Positions 40,643-49,064 of a DNA stretch of 64,000 nucleotides are shown one piece after another. Both the position numbers and the translations under genes were made by a program. The notes beneath the pieces were generated by a model. That model made no database searches, had not been told where the DNA came from, and saw nothing but the letters and a program-made list of their open reading frames with translations. The stretch is from CF-167 sp963695195 (lineage in GTDB: Bacteria; Chloroflexota; Limnocylindria; QHBO01). Positions within the stretch are counted from its first letter, which is position 1, and every line of letters starts with the position of its first letter. The stretch is taken from NCBI GenBank assembly GCA_963695195.1, contig CAVOGE010000007.1:744001-808000 (forward strand), read 5' to 3'.

Positions 40643-43600
40643 ATGACCCGCGACTCCGTGAGGGAGCGGGGCGCGAGGCCATTCGACCGCGGCCTGCCGC
40701 TCGATCCCGCCACGTTGGTGATCCTCCTGATCGCACTGGGGGTGCTTCTTCGCGCCTTCATCGGCGGGGTCTTCGTGCCACTCTCCGGCTTCCGGATCGA
40801 CGTCGGCGACTTCTCGGCCTGGGCCCAGCGGCTGGCCGCTGGCGGACCGGGCGAGTTCTACCAGGCCGACTACTTCAGTGACTACCCGCCCGGCTACATG
40901 TACGTGCTGTGGCTGCTCGGCTCGATCGGGGAGTGGCTGCGCCCGGTCTTCGGCCTGTCGATCACCCCTGGGCTGGTGAAGGTGCCCGGCATCCTGGCCG
41001 ACGCGGGCGTCGCCTGGGTCCTGTTCATCTACGCCCGACGGTTCGGAGACCGATGGCTCGGCGGCTGGGGTGGCGAACGGATCGGCGTGGTCGCGGCGAC
41101 GATCTACCTCTTCAACCCCGGCACCATCTTCAACGCATCGGTCTGGGGCCAGGTCGACTCGGTGGGGACGCTCGCCATCCTCGCAACGCTCTACCTTCTC
41201 GCTCGCGGCTGGACCGAGGCTGCCGCGGTGGGCGCCGTCGTGGCGCTGCTGGTGAAGTTCCAGTTCGCCTTCCTGATCCCGATCGTCGCCATCGTCGGCA
41301 TCAAGCGACACCTCTTCGGCGGCTCGTCGGACCCGGAGCAGGACGGCCGCGGCGACCCGCTTCGCGTGCTCACCTCGCTCGCGGCGGGTCTCGGAACGCT
41401 GGTCGTGCTGATCCTGCCGTTCGGGCTGGCTGTCTGGGCTCCAGCGGATCGCGCTCACTCGCTGATCGGGAAGTTCCTTGACGCGGCCGACACGTACAAG
41501 GGCCTCTCGATCAACGGGTTCAACCTGTGGCGTAACCCGTGGAGCGGACTGGGCGACTCGTTGCAGTGGGGATGCGACGTCGCCCCGCCGACATGCCCCG
41601 ACGGGCAAGGCATTGCTGTCGTGCTCGGCTCGTTTCCCGTCACCTGGCAGCTGGTGGGCACCGTCCTGTTCGCGCTCGCCGCCCTCATCGCGCTCTGGCA
41701 GATCGCGCGCCGCGACGACGCGACGGGCCTTCTCGTCGGTGCGCTGGTGCTGGCGGTGGCCTTCTACGCGCTCCCCACCCGCGTTCACGAGCGATACCTC
41801 TTCCCGGCGCTGGCGCTGGCTGCCCCGCTGGTGCTGCTGGGGCGGCGATGGATGGTCCTGTACGCGGCCCTGACCGTCGCGTTCTTTGCCAACGTCTACT
41901 GGGTCTACACGGCTGACTGGTCGTGGGCGGGAGGCAGCGTCATGAACCCGGGGCTGAACGGGGCTCCCATGCCACGCGACCCGCTGCTGGCCCAGTTCCT
42001 GTTCAACGATACCGGGATCTATCTGCTGTCGGCCGGGATCGTCGTCGTCCTCGTCTGGCTGCTCGTGCAGTCGGCGGGGATGGCGGTTCGCGCGAGCGAT
42101 CTGGTCCTGGCCCCCATGCGTTCGAGCCCGCCGCCTGCCCCGGCCAGCCCGTTGCCCGAGCCGCAACTGCCGCAGCCTGCCACGCATGCGCCGATCCCTC
42201 GCAACCGACCACCCTTCCGTTCACAGGTGCGCCACCTGCTCCGCCGTGACCCGACCGACCCGTACGCTTCGGAGCCGTCGCGGCGACTCGACCGACGTGA
42301 TGCCCTGCTGCTCCTTGGACTCGTGCTCTTCGCCCTCGTCTTCCGCCTGTGGCGGCTTGACTTCCCGCGCCACTTCCACTTCGACGAGGTGTACCACGCG
42401 CGCACCGCGACCGAGATGCTCTCCGACTGGCAGGAGGGCTGGACCCGAGACACGTACGAGTGGACGCACCCGCAACTGGCGAAGTACCTGATCGCGGCCG
42501 GGATCGCGGCGGTCGACCCCAACAAGGTGCTCGGCAGGACCGAGCTGGACGCGCCGGCCACGTCGCTGGCGGTCGCGCCCCAGCGCAGCGCCGAGGGGCG
42601 CCCCGCGTCGATCGTCTTCGCGTCCGCCGGAGACGAGACGATCACGGCCCGAGAGGTCACGTCGGGGACGGTGGTGTCGAGCTGGACGCTGAGCAGCCCG
42701 GTTGCCAGTCTCGCGTACGACGAAGACGCCAACCGGTTGCTCGTCGGGTTGGCCGACACCGGGACCGTATCGGTGTTTGATCTGACCGCATTCCTGGGCC
42801 AGCTTGGTGAGCGGGGGCCGCCGCCGGGCGTGGCGCAGATCGAGACCGGGTTGGCCGGTATCCCCGAGATCGTCATGCCGCAGGGCCAGCCGATCATCCT
42901 CTTCCGCGGCAGCGACGGGATCGCCGAGGTGGAGCGCGAGACGGGCGCCCAGATCGCGTTCTCCAGCCTGGTCGCGAGTGGCATCGGCTACGTGCCGGCC
43001 GGCTCCGGCGAGGACGGCGCGCCGGCGCGCGTCGTCGCCATCGACCTGTCGAGCGGAAGCCTGGTGGCGCTCGACGCCGGCTCGCTCCAGCTTGATACCG
43101 GGGTGATCGGCAGCGACGGACGACTGTTCCTGCGCGCCCCTCCGACGGGACCGATCATGGTCCAGGCGCGGGGCAAGGACACGCAGGTCTGGGTTCCGAT
43201 CGGACCACTCCCCGCTGACGACGAGCACGGCCCCGTTGCCGGGGGCCTGACCGTTTTCGACGAGAAGCTGTCCGAGATCGACACGGTCCCGCTACCCGGC
43301 ACCCCGCGACTGATCGGCTGGCAGTTCGTGGCCAACATCGTCTACGTCGCGGGGACCGATCCGGCCACCGGCGAGGGCGAGGCATGGGCGGTGATGCCGC
43401 ACGGCAACGGCGGCTCGCAGAGTGTTGGGTTCGCCGCATTCGACACGAGTCCGCTGCTGGGGGAGCCGCTGGCACTTGGGTTCGACATCTCCGACCACGC
43501 GGAGGGCGACGATCACGGTCGGCTGCTCGTCTCAACGAACGCATCGGCGGGCGCGCAGTTGGAGACGATCGATGCGGGCAGCAACGCGTTCGCCTGGCGC

Positions 43601-45331
43601 ATCGCGGGGATCGTCTTCGGTTCGATCCTGGTCGGACTCATCTACCTGCTCACGGCGACCCTCTTCCGACGTCGACGGATCGCGGTCCTTGCAGCCGCCT
43701 TCGTGGCGATCGACGGGATGAGCTACGTCATGAGCCGGATTGCGATGAACGACATCTTCGTGGCCACCTTCATCGTGGCCGCCTACCTGGTCTTCTGGCA
43801 GGTCTGGTCGGGGCGCTGGGTACGCAGCGCCTGGTGGGCCATGCCGCTGGTCGGCGTCCTGATCGGCCTGGCAGCCGCCAGCAAGTGGGTCGGCTGGTAC
43901 GCGCTCTTCGGCCTGTGGGTCCTCGTCCTGGCGCGTTCCGGCCTCGGCCGCTTCCTGCTGGTCGCCGGTGTGGCATTCATCACCGTGGTGGGCGGCATCG
44001 GGGCCCCATGGCCGTTCCTGGTCGTCTGCCTGCTGGCACTCGGACTCGCGCTCGTCCTCGTCTGGGAGCGCCCGGTGCGCCTCACGGGCCGCGACCTGGC
44101 GGCGCTGCCGGCCATCGGCGTCGTGGCGGGCGGCATCGGCCTGGCCTTCACGATGGCCTACGGCACCGTGGAGGGGCGTGATCCGCGGAGCGCCGTGGAA
44201 CTCCTCTTCGCGATCCTCGCGCGCGGCGCGCAGGCGGCGTGGCCAACCTGGCTGATGCTGGGCGTCGCGGCCGTGCTCCTCCTGCTCCGCGCCTGGCGGT
44301 CACTGCGCGACCCCGCCAGCGACCGGCGCTGGTACCTCCCCGGCGAGCTCGGCGGCTTCGCCTGGCCGTGGGTTGGGGCGAGCCTGCTGGTCATCCCGCT
44401 GCTGGTCTACTTCGTGAGCTACGTCCCGTACCTGCAGCTCGGCCACGGCATCGCCACGGTCGGGCAGGGGCCTGGCTACGGCTGGTCGCTCGATGAGCTG
44501 CACTCGCAGATGTTCGGCTACCACTTCGGTCTGCAGGCAGGCCACGCCGCTTCGTCGCCATGGTGGAGCTGGCCGCTCGACCTGAAGCCGGTCTGGTTCT
44601 ACAGCCACTCCTTCGATGACCGGCAGATGGCGGTCATCTACAACGGCGGCAACCCGATCCTCTTCTGGGCGGGCGTCCCGGCCGTGCTCTGGGCCGCCGT
44701 CATGGCCTGGCGTCGTCGATCGCTTGCCCTCGCCGTGGTCGCCGCAGCATTCGCTTTCCAGTACCTGCCCTGGATCCGGATCGAGCGCGCCACCTTCCAG
44801 TACCACTACCTGACCGCCGTCCTCTTCTCGATGGTCGCCGTGGCCTACTTCGTCGACGAGGGTCTTCGCTCGTGGGGATATCGGTCCCTGGCGATCGCCT
44901 TCCTGGTGGCCGTCGGGGTCGCGGGGGTGCTCGTCTTCCCACTCGGAGCCGCGCTGGTCATGCCGGACTGGTACATCAACGCAGCCCGCGCCCTGGCCCC
45001 ATGGAACTACGCGTTCCAGTTCCCGTCGCCGCCGCAGGGAGAGCGTGCGCAGCTGATCACGGCCGACAGCCTGAAGCTCGCGATCGGCACGGTCGTCTCG
45101 GTGGGCGCGGCCGCCTTCGCCCTGATGGGGCGGGACCTGCTCGGCTCCCGCGCCGCGCCGCCGCCGTCAGCCTCGACGACGGAAGGCGACCACCATGAGG
45201 AGCATGCCCACGACGACGAGCCCGAGTGGCCAGAGCCGATCGATGTCGATCTCCGGCAGGTACTCGCGGGCGAGGAAGTAGATCCCGAGCCCGATCAGGA
45301 TCAGCCCGAAGACCCACGACCCGCCACCTGA
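40643..45331 (+). CDS. Giant two-module GT-C glycosyltransferase with inserted repeat domain
   Basis: A 1562-residue polytopic protein. Module 1 (residues 1-500) is a GT-C fold with about ten membrane segments and the loop FRIDVGDFSAWAQRL followed by DYFSDYPPGYMYVLWLLG. A Pro-rich cytoplasmic linker (510-550) leads to module 2, a PMT/GT39-like mannosyltransferase: FHFDEVYHARTATEML and YEWTHPQLAKYLIAAGIA carry the acidic catalytic residue and the conserved His-Pro. Unlike ordinary PMTs, about 345 residues (630-975) are inserted between this first loop and the WRIAGIVFGS helix; they consist of short strands such as GTVSVFDLTAF and RVVAIDLSSGSLVALDAG, suggesting a beta-propeller. The last 55 residues are acidic and overlap the opposite-strand pspC gene. 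GTG 40631 is an alternative start. It probably uses polyprenyl-phosphate mannose from the divergent GT2 enzyme. Confidence 0.8.
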   Translation: MTRDSVRERGARPFDRGLPLDPATLVILLIALGVLLRAFIGGVFVPLSGFRIDVGDFSAWAQRLAAGGPGEFYQADYFSDYPPGYMYVLWLLGSIGEWLRPVFGLSITPGLVKVPGILADAGVAWVLFIYARRFGDRWLGGWGGERIGVVAATIYLFNPGTIFNASVWGQVDSVGTLAILATLYLLARGWTEAAAVGAVVALLVKFQFAFLIPIVAIVGIKRHLFGGSSDPEQDGRGDPLRVLTSLAAGLGTLVVLILPFGLAVWAPADRAHSLIGKFLDAADTYKGLSINGFNLWRNPWSGLGDSLQWGCDVAPPTCPDGQGIAVVLGSFPVTWQLVGTVLFALAALIALWQIARRDDATGLLVGALVLAVAFYALPTRVHERYLFPALALAAPLVLLGRRWMVLYAALTVAFFANVYWVYTADWSWAGGSVMNPGLNGAPMPRDPLLAQFLFNDTGIYLLSAGIVVVLVWLLVQSAGMAVRASDLVLAPMRSSPPPAPASPLPEPQLPQPATHAPIPRNRPPFRSQVRHLLRRDPTDPYASEPSRRLDRRDALLLLGLVLFALVFRLWRLDFPRHFHFDEVYHARTATEMLSDWQEGWTRDTYEWTHPQLAKYLIAAGIAAVDPNKVLGRTELDAPATSLAVAPQRSAEGRPASIVFASAGDETITAREVTSGTVVSSWTLSSPVASLAYDEDANRLLVGLADTGTVSVFDLTAFLGQLGERGPPPGVAQIETGLAGIPEIVMPQGQPIILFRGSDGIAEVERETGAQIAFSSLVASGIGYVPAGSGEDGAPARVVAIDLSSGSLVALDAGSLQLDTGVIGSDGRLFLRAPPTGPIMVQARGKDTQVWVPIGPLPADDEHGPVAGGLTVFDEKLSEIDTVPLPGTPRLIGWQFVANIVYVAGTDPATGEGEAWAVMPHGNGGSQSVGFAAFDTSPLLGEPLALGFDISDHAEGDDHGRLLVSTNASAGAQLETIDAGSNAFAWRIAGIVFGSILVGLIYLLTATLFRRRRIAVLAAAFVAIDGMSYVMSRIAMNDIFVATFIVAAYLVFWQVWSGRWVRSAWWAMPLVGVLIGLAAASKWVGWYALFGLWVLVLARSGLGRFLLVAGVAFITVVGGIGAPWPFLVVCLLALGLALVLVWERPVRLTGRDLAALPAIGVVAGGIGLAFTMAYGTVEGRDPRSAVELLFAILARGAQAAWPTWLMLGVAAVLLLLRAWRSLRDPASDRRWYLPGELGGFAWPWVGASLLVIPLLVYFVSYVPYLQLGHGIATVGQGPGYGWSLDELHSQMFGYHFGLQAGHAASSPWWSWPLDLKPVWFYSHSFDDRQMAVIYNGGNPILFWAGVPAVLWAAVMAWRRRSLALAVVAAAFAFQYLPWIRIERATFQYHYLTAVLFSMVAVAYFVDEGLRSWGYRSLAIAFLVAVGVAGVLVFPLGAALVMPDWYINAARALAPWNYAFQFPSPPQGERAQLITADSLKLAIGTVVSVGAAAFALMGRDLLGSRAAPPPSASTTEGDHHEEHAHDDEPEWPEPIDVDLRQVLAGEEVDPEPDQDQPEDPRPAT

Positions 45332-45634
45332 GTGTCGGCGTGCCGGACGCCCGGACTGCGCAGCTCGGCCGGCTGGCGCCACCCAGCCCGATGACGGCGC
45401 GGCGCCTCCCGGGTCCGGGTCGGCGGCGTCCGACGACCCCGCGCCTTCCGGAGCCTGTGGCACCACGATCCACATCACGATGTAGACGATGATGAAGATG
45501 CCCCCGGTGATGAGCCCCAGCACGGCCCACACCACGCGCACGATCGACGGGTCGAGGTCCAGGTACTCGGCGACGCCGCCCGCGACGCCGCTGATCATCT
45601 CCTCGCGACGCGACCGATAGAGCCGGCGATTCAT
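45167..45634 (-). CDS. PspC-domain protein with LiaF-like C-terminal membrane hairpin
   Basis: A 155-residue membrane protein. The N-terminal PspC domain (LYRSRREEMISGVAGGVAEY, then IFIIVYIVMWIVVPQAPEG) is followed by a Gly/Ser/Pro linker and two hydrophobic segments (WVFGLILIGLGIYFLAREYL and WPLGLVVVGMLLMVVAF) like the LiaI/LiaF transmembrane region. It is probably an envelope-stress sensor or anti-sigma-like partner. It overlaps the upstream LiaF-like gene by 4 nt. Its 3' third lies antisense to the end of the GT-C gene. Confidence 0.85.
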   Translation of the reverse strand: MNRRLYRSRREEMISGVAGGVAEYLDLDPSIVRVVWAVLGLITGGIFIIVYIVMWIVVPQAPEGAGSSDAADPDPGGAAPSSGWVAPAGRAAQSGRPARRHSGGGSWVFGLILIGLGIYFLAREYLPEIDIDRLWPLGLVVVGMLLMVVAFRRRG

Positions 45635-46593
45635 TCGCAGCCTCCTTCAGGGTTCAAGGTAAAGCTCCCGGCGTTGCCGCTGATCTCGAGTTGGATCTGC
45701 TGGGCCGCCCCCGCGTAGCCCGAGGTAGACCAGGTGTCGCCGACACGCGTCAGTCCGGAGTCATCCAGGTTGTGCGAGAAGGTGATGTTCGAGTCGACGG
45801 TGAACTCGACGGCCACCCCGTCGAGCGTGCAGACCTCAATCGACCCGGCATTGACGCTCAGGCTGCCCCGGCTCTCCATCGCCGTCCCGATCGTGACCGA
45901 TGCCGAACCGGCATTCAACGACAGGTCGAGGCGGTCGACATCTGCATCGGTCAGGTCGAGCGTCAACGAGCCGGCATTCGGACTCAGCGAGATGCTCGTG
46001 AAGTGACCCCCGCCGAGGTCGATGGTCGTGTCGGCCGCGTTGGGTGACGCGCTCAGCGCGTACACCGAATCGATCGGCAGGCTGACCTCCCAGCGCTGAC
46101 GCCCGCCATCCCACCAGCGCCCGCTGTCCGGCGAGCGGACCTCGAGGCGATCGCCGCTCGCGGTGATCCGGGCCGGATCCCCGCCCCGCTGGCCGCTGGC
46201 GACCGTCCACGCCGATTCATCGGTCATGGCGACGCTCAAGGTGCCGCAGTTGAAGTCGAGCGCCACCCCGGCGCTGCCCCCGAAGTCGCCGCTGCGGGTG
46301 GAGAGGCTTGTCGGGTCGCCTCCGCCGCAGGCGAGCGACATCGTCGGTCCGACGGCGATCAACGCCCCACCGGCGGTGCCGACCACCAGGGCTGCCGCAA
46401 CCGTCCCGATGACCGCGAACGGCGTGCTCGACACGACCACCGACACACCGATCACGATCAGGATGACCGGCCAGAGGCGCCAGAGGTCGCGGAGGGCATC
46501 CTTGTCGAGATACCCCTGCTGGGCGGCCAGGGCGACTGCGCCGGCGGTGATGAGCGCCAGGCCCCAGAAGAGGAGCCCACGGTTGAGCGTCAT
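45631..46593 (-). CDS. LiaF/DUF4097-like envelope protein
   Basis: A 320-residue protein with a membrane hairpin at residues 5-75 (GLLFWGLALITAGAVALAA; WPVILIVIGVSVVVSSTPF) of the LiaI-LiaF type, then one further segment and an extracytoplasmic beta-rich domain of repeated strands with SLSPNAGSLTLDLTDADVDR, LSLNAGSASVTIG and SLSVNAGSIEV. Such repeats form beta-helical adhesin-like folds in DUF4097/DUF2154 proteins. With pspC it forms a two-gene stress-response operon. ATG 46593 begins the first membrane segment. No two-component partner is adjacent. Confidence 0.75.
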   Translation of the reverse strand: MTLNRGLLFWGLALITAGAVALAAQQGYLDKDALRDLWRLWPVILIVIGVSVVVSSTPFAVIGTVAAALVVGTAGGALIAVGPTMSLACGGGDPTSLSTRSGDFGGSAGVALDFNCGTLSVAMTDESAWTVASGQRGGDPARITASGDRLEVRSPDSGRWWDGGRQRWEVSLPIDSVYALSASPNAADTTIDLGGGHFTSISLSPNAGSLTLDLTDADVDRLDLSLNAGSASVTIGTAMESRGSLSVNAGSIEVCTLDGVAVEFTVDSNITFSHNLDDSGLTRVGDTWSTSGYAGAAQQIQLEISGNAGSFTLNPEGGCE

Positions 46594-46708
46594 GGCAGAT
46601 TGGTCCTCAGAGTTGGTTCCACGCGAACGCGGAGACGGTACCACCGCGGCCTGGCCGCGAGTGGAGTGCCGATTGGCCCGTTGCCTGCCGGCCATCTGAA
46701 CCTTTGGC

Positions 46709-46738
46709 TTGACAGGCCGCCGGGGACCGCCGTAGACT
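46709..46738 (+). promoter_or_regulatory. Promoter of the ABC-transporter/GNAT operon
   Basis: TTGACA (46709-46714), 18-bp spacer, TAGACT (46733-46738). It matches the rplU and rpmH promoters and precedes a leader of about 310 nt. Confidence 0.75.
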
Positions 46739-46820
46739 CCCGCGGCGGCCACTCCGGACAGTCGTGTCCTGCGTGCCCGTCCGGCCACTCAACCACCCCC
46801 GCGAGGACCGATGTAAGGCA

Positions 46821-46913
46821 ATGGATCTTCACCGGAGCACCCCCAACGCGTGCCCCACGGTGACGCCTATCAACGGCGACGCCGACGGGAGATCTGCGCC
46901 CGCCTCGAGCTGA
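46821..46913 (+). CDS. uORF in the ABC-transporter leader
   Basis: A 30-codon frame starting ATG GAT CTT CAC and ending TGA just before the first leader hairpin. It begins 4 nt after the minimal ATG-TAA element, so re-initiation is possible. The peptide (MDLHRSTPNACPTVTPINGD onward) contains prolines and looks like a regulatory leader, not a stable protein. Confidence 0.35.
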   Translation: MDLHRSTPNACPTVTPINGDADGRSAPASS

Positions 46914-46950
46914 CGAGACGGCGGCAAGGCCGCCAAACGAACGCCACGAG

Positions 46951-46980
46951 CCGTGGGCCAGATCGGGTCCACGGTTTTTT
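46951..46980 (+). terminator. Intrinsic terminator inside the leader
   Basis: CCGTGGGCC pairs with GGTCCACGG (one G-U pair) around a short loop and is followed directly by six T. This is the strongest intrinsic terminator in the window and lies upstream of the transporter genes. Confidence 0.8.
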
Positions 46981-47002
46981 GTTGCTCGACCGACGAGCAC
47001 AG

Positions 47003-47040
47003 GAGCCGCGGACCGACTGGGACCCGCGGCTCTCTTCTTT
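47003..47040 (+). terminator. Second terminator-like hairpin in the leader
   Basis: GAGCCGCGG and CCGCGGCTC form 9 bp around a 12-nt loop, followed by TCTTCTTT, ending 17 nt before the transporter start. Confidence 0.6.
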
Positions 47041-47056
47041 CCCGACAAGGCAACCG

Positions 47057-48007
47057 ATGGACGAGCGAGTGATGCCCGACCAAGACGAGGAACCCGAGAT
47101 GACCAGCGTGCTGGAACAACCAAAGACCGATACGGCCACGGCCGCGCCCGTCGCATCGCCGGCGCCGTCGCGGACCCGTCGCACGCTGCCGGAGGACGGC
47201 GTGCCGGCCCTGCTCGTCGAGCACGTCACCAAGCAGTTTCTGGTCGGCCGCAAGCGCAAGCCGGTGACCGCCGTGAAGGACATCTCGCTGCGCATCCGGC
47301 GGGGCGAGATCTACGGCGTGCTTGGAGCGAACGGCAGCGGCAAGTCCACCTTCATTCGGCTGGTCAGCACCTTGCTGACCCTCGATACCGGCAAGGTGGA
47401 GGTGTTCGGCCACGACATCGAGCGCGACGAGATGGCGGTCAAGCGACTCATCAACCGGGTGAGCGTGGACGCCGCCTTCTTCAAGAAGCTGAGCCCGTTC
47501 GAGAACCTGGCCTACGCAGCGCGCCTGTACGGCATGGACCCGAAGTCCGCGCGGCAGGAGGCGATCGCCATCCTGGCGCGGCTGGGGATCAGCGAGAAGC
47601 GGCTCGGCCGTCCGCTGGAGCAGATGAGCCGGGGGATGCAGCAGAAGGTCGCCATCGCGCGGGCGCTGCTGACCAGCCCGACCCTGCTGTTGCTCGACGA
47701 GCCGACCACCGGTCTCGACCCGCGGTCGAAGCTGGACGTGCAGAGCTTCATCGAGGAGCTGCGCGATGGGCATGACGCCACAATCGTGCTCACCACGCAC
47801 GACCTGGCGGAGGCCGACCGGCTCTGCGACCGGATCGCGATCATCAACGACGGGCGGATCGTGGTCGAGGACACACCCGAGGCGCTCAAGGTGCTCGTGG
47901 CAGAGCGCCACGGACAGGAGCCGACCATGGAGAGCGTCTTCATGACCTTCACGGGGCGCTCCCTTGACGACGATATCGACAACCAGGACGAAGAGAACGA
48001 AGACTGA
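47057..48007 (+). CDS. ABC transporter ATP-binding protein (ABC-2/DrrA type)
   Basis: A 316-residue ATPase with Walker A GANGSGKST at 90-98, signature MSRGMQQKVAIARAL, Walker B LLLLDEPTTGLDPRS and H-loop TTHDLAEADRLC; all key residues are intact. The daunorubicin-resistance-type C-terminus (PTMESVFMTFTGRSLDDD) suggests export of a drug, polyketide-like compound or lipid. The first 45 residues are a variable extension; ATG 47057 is used, but ATG 47099 has a better GAGGA site 7-8 nt upstream. It is controlled by the hairpin-rich leader and followed by its permease. Confidence 0.9.
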   Translation: MDERVMPDQDEEPEMTSVLEQPKTDTATAAPVASPAPSRTRRTLPEDGVPALLVEHVTKQFLVGRKRKPVTAVKDISLRIRRGEIYGVLGANGSGKSTFIRLVSTLLTLDTGKVEVFGHDIERDEMAVKRLINRVSVDAAFFKKLSPFENLAYAARLYGMDPKSARQEAIAILARLGISEKRLGRPLEQMSRGMQQKVAIARALLTSPTLLLLDEPTTGLDPRSKLDVQSFIEELRDGHDATIVLTTHDLAEADRLCDRIAIINDGRIVVEDTPEALKVLVAERHGQEPTMESVFMTFTGRSLDDDIDNQDEENED

Positions 48008-48026
48008 ATGAGAGGAGGTGATGAAG

Positions 48027-48221
48027 ATGCTGTACCTGCATGACCAGGTAGCGATCCGGTCGGTGCATGCCGATCGGGCACGGCACCTGCGCGGCGAGTT
48101 GCATGCAGCTCGTCGGCTGTCGCGCCGCCCCGTGCGGCGCTGGGTCGGTCGCCAACTCGTGCGCGTCGGAGCGCACCTGGCGGCGGACCCCTCGCTGCGG
48201 CGTTCGGCTCGGTCACGGTGA
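48027..48221 (+). CDS. Small Arg-rich protein between ATPase and permease genes
   Basis: A 64-residue, strongly basic protein (MLYLHDQVAIRSVHADRARH onward) with an RRPVRRWVGRQLVRVGAHLA amphipathic C-terminal part. GGAGG lies 8 nt before ATG 48027; ATG 48021 is too close to it. Similar short Arg-rich proteins with a terminal RLGRLLVRLG-like helix occur in actinobacteria-like genomes without a known function. It fills the gap between the ATPase and permease genes on the same strand and overlaps the region just before the permease start, so coupling is plausible. Confidence 0.5.
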   Translation: MLYLHDQVAIRSVHADRARHLRGELHAARRLSRRPVRRWVGRQLVRVGAHLAADPSLRRSARSR

Positions 48222-48259
48222 CCGGGCCGGCGCCGACCCTCATCGGTAGGAGTGGACCA

Positions 48260-49060
48260 ATGGCACTTATGACCCGCGAACTGAAGGCGTCCTTCGCCTT
48301 CGTGGAGCGGAACTTCAACCTGACAAAGCGCTACTGGGGCTGGGAGGTCGCCTTCCTGGTCTATGCCGTGGCGGGCGCACTCGCGGTGTCGCTCATCGGT
48401 GCAGGGCAGAACGACACCCGGCTCCTGCTCACGCTGGTCATCGGTGCCGTCTTCTGGAACTACCTGTCGGTCGTCTTCAGCTTCATCGCCGAGACGGTCA
48501 GCTGGGAGCGCTGGGAGGGGACGCTGGAGTACACCTTCATGGCGCCGGTGCGGCGCTATGCCCAGATGCTCGGCTCAACGCTCTACGCGGTCATCTTTGG
48601 TTTCGTGCACACCGTGGTGGTGCTGGTCGTGCTCGCGCTCTTCTTCGAGCTCGACCTGAGCCAGGCGAACTTCGGCACCGCCGCGGTCTTCATGGTTCTC
48701 GGCTCGGTCTCGTTCATCGGGATCGGGATCATGACCGCCATCCTGCCGCTCATGTATGTCGAGCGCGGTGCGCAGATGACCTTCGTGCTGCAGTCGGTGC
48801 TGCTGCTGATCAGCGGCGTCTACTACAGCATCGACGTGCTGCCCGGCTGGATGCAGGTGGCTTCGAACTTCTCACCCGCGACCTATGTCCTCGACGGTGT
48901 TCGTGCCGGACTGATCGACGGGGTGGGCATCAGTGAGCTGCTCCGGGACGTGTGGCCGCTCGCCCTGATGGGGATCATCTTCATCCCCTTGGGCCTGTGG
49001 GCGTTCGGTCGCGCGGAGCGCTACGCCAAGCGGACCGGCAAGCTCAAGCGAGTAGGCTGA
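48260..49060 (+). CDS. ABC-2 type transporter permease
   Basis: A 266-residue permease with six hydrophobic segments, for example AVFWNYLSVVFSFIAETVSW, TLYAVIFGFVHTVVVLVVLA and LQSVLLLISGVYYSIDVLPG, the last being typical of ABC-2 exporters. The charged RNFNLTKRYWGWEVAF start probably contacts the ATPase. ATG 48260 follows GTAGGAG by 7 nt. It pairs with the ATPase encoded upstream; three acetyltransferase genes begin 4 nt later. Confidence 0.9.
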   Translation: MALMTRELKASFAFVERNFNLTKRYWGWEVAFLVYAVAGALAVSLIGAGQNDTRLLLTLVIGAVFWNYLSVVFSFIAETVSWERWEGTLEYTFMAPVRRYAQMLGSTLYAVIFGFVHTVVVLVVLALFFELDLSQANFGTAAVFMVLGSVSFIGIGIMTAILPLMYVERGAQMTFVLQSVLLLISGVYYSIDVLPGWMQVASNFSPATYVLDGVRAGLIDGVGISELLRDVWPLALMGIIFIPLGLWAFGRAERYAKRTGKLKRVG

Positions 49061-49064
49061 ACCG

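Larger units (their letters stand above)
46745..47056 (+). promoter_or_regulatory. Attenuator-like leader of the ABC-transporter/GNAT operon
   Basis: The untranslated region holds a minimal start-stop ATG TAA (46811-46816) after GCGAGGA, a 30-codon uORF (46821-46913), and hairpins at 46920-46934 (GGCGGC/GCCGCC), 46951-46979 (terminator with T6), 46983-46999 (TGCTCG/CGAGCA) and 47003-47032 (GAGCCGCGG/CCGCGGCTC followed by TCTTCTTT). Such layouts occur before genes induced by ribosome-targeting antibiotics; the inducer here is unknown. No T-box specifier or known riboswitch core was recognised. Confidence 0.6.

Noticed and set aside
40511..42187. Long N-terminal extension of the GT2 frame on the minus strand
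   Set aside because: It lies antisense to the GT-C gene and carries no family sequence; a good ribosome site precedes GTG 40510.
46745..47056. T-box riboswitch in the ABC-operon leader
   Set aside because: No T-box core sequence or specifier loop was recognised, and the downstream genes are not amino-acid related.
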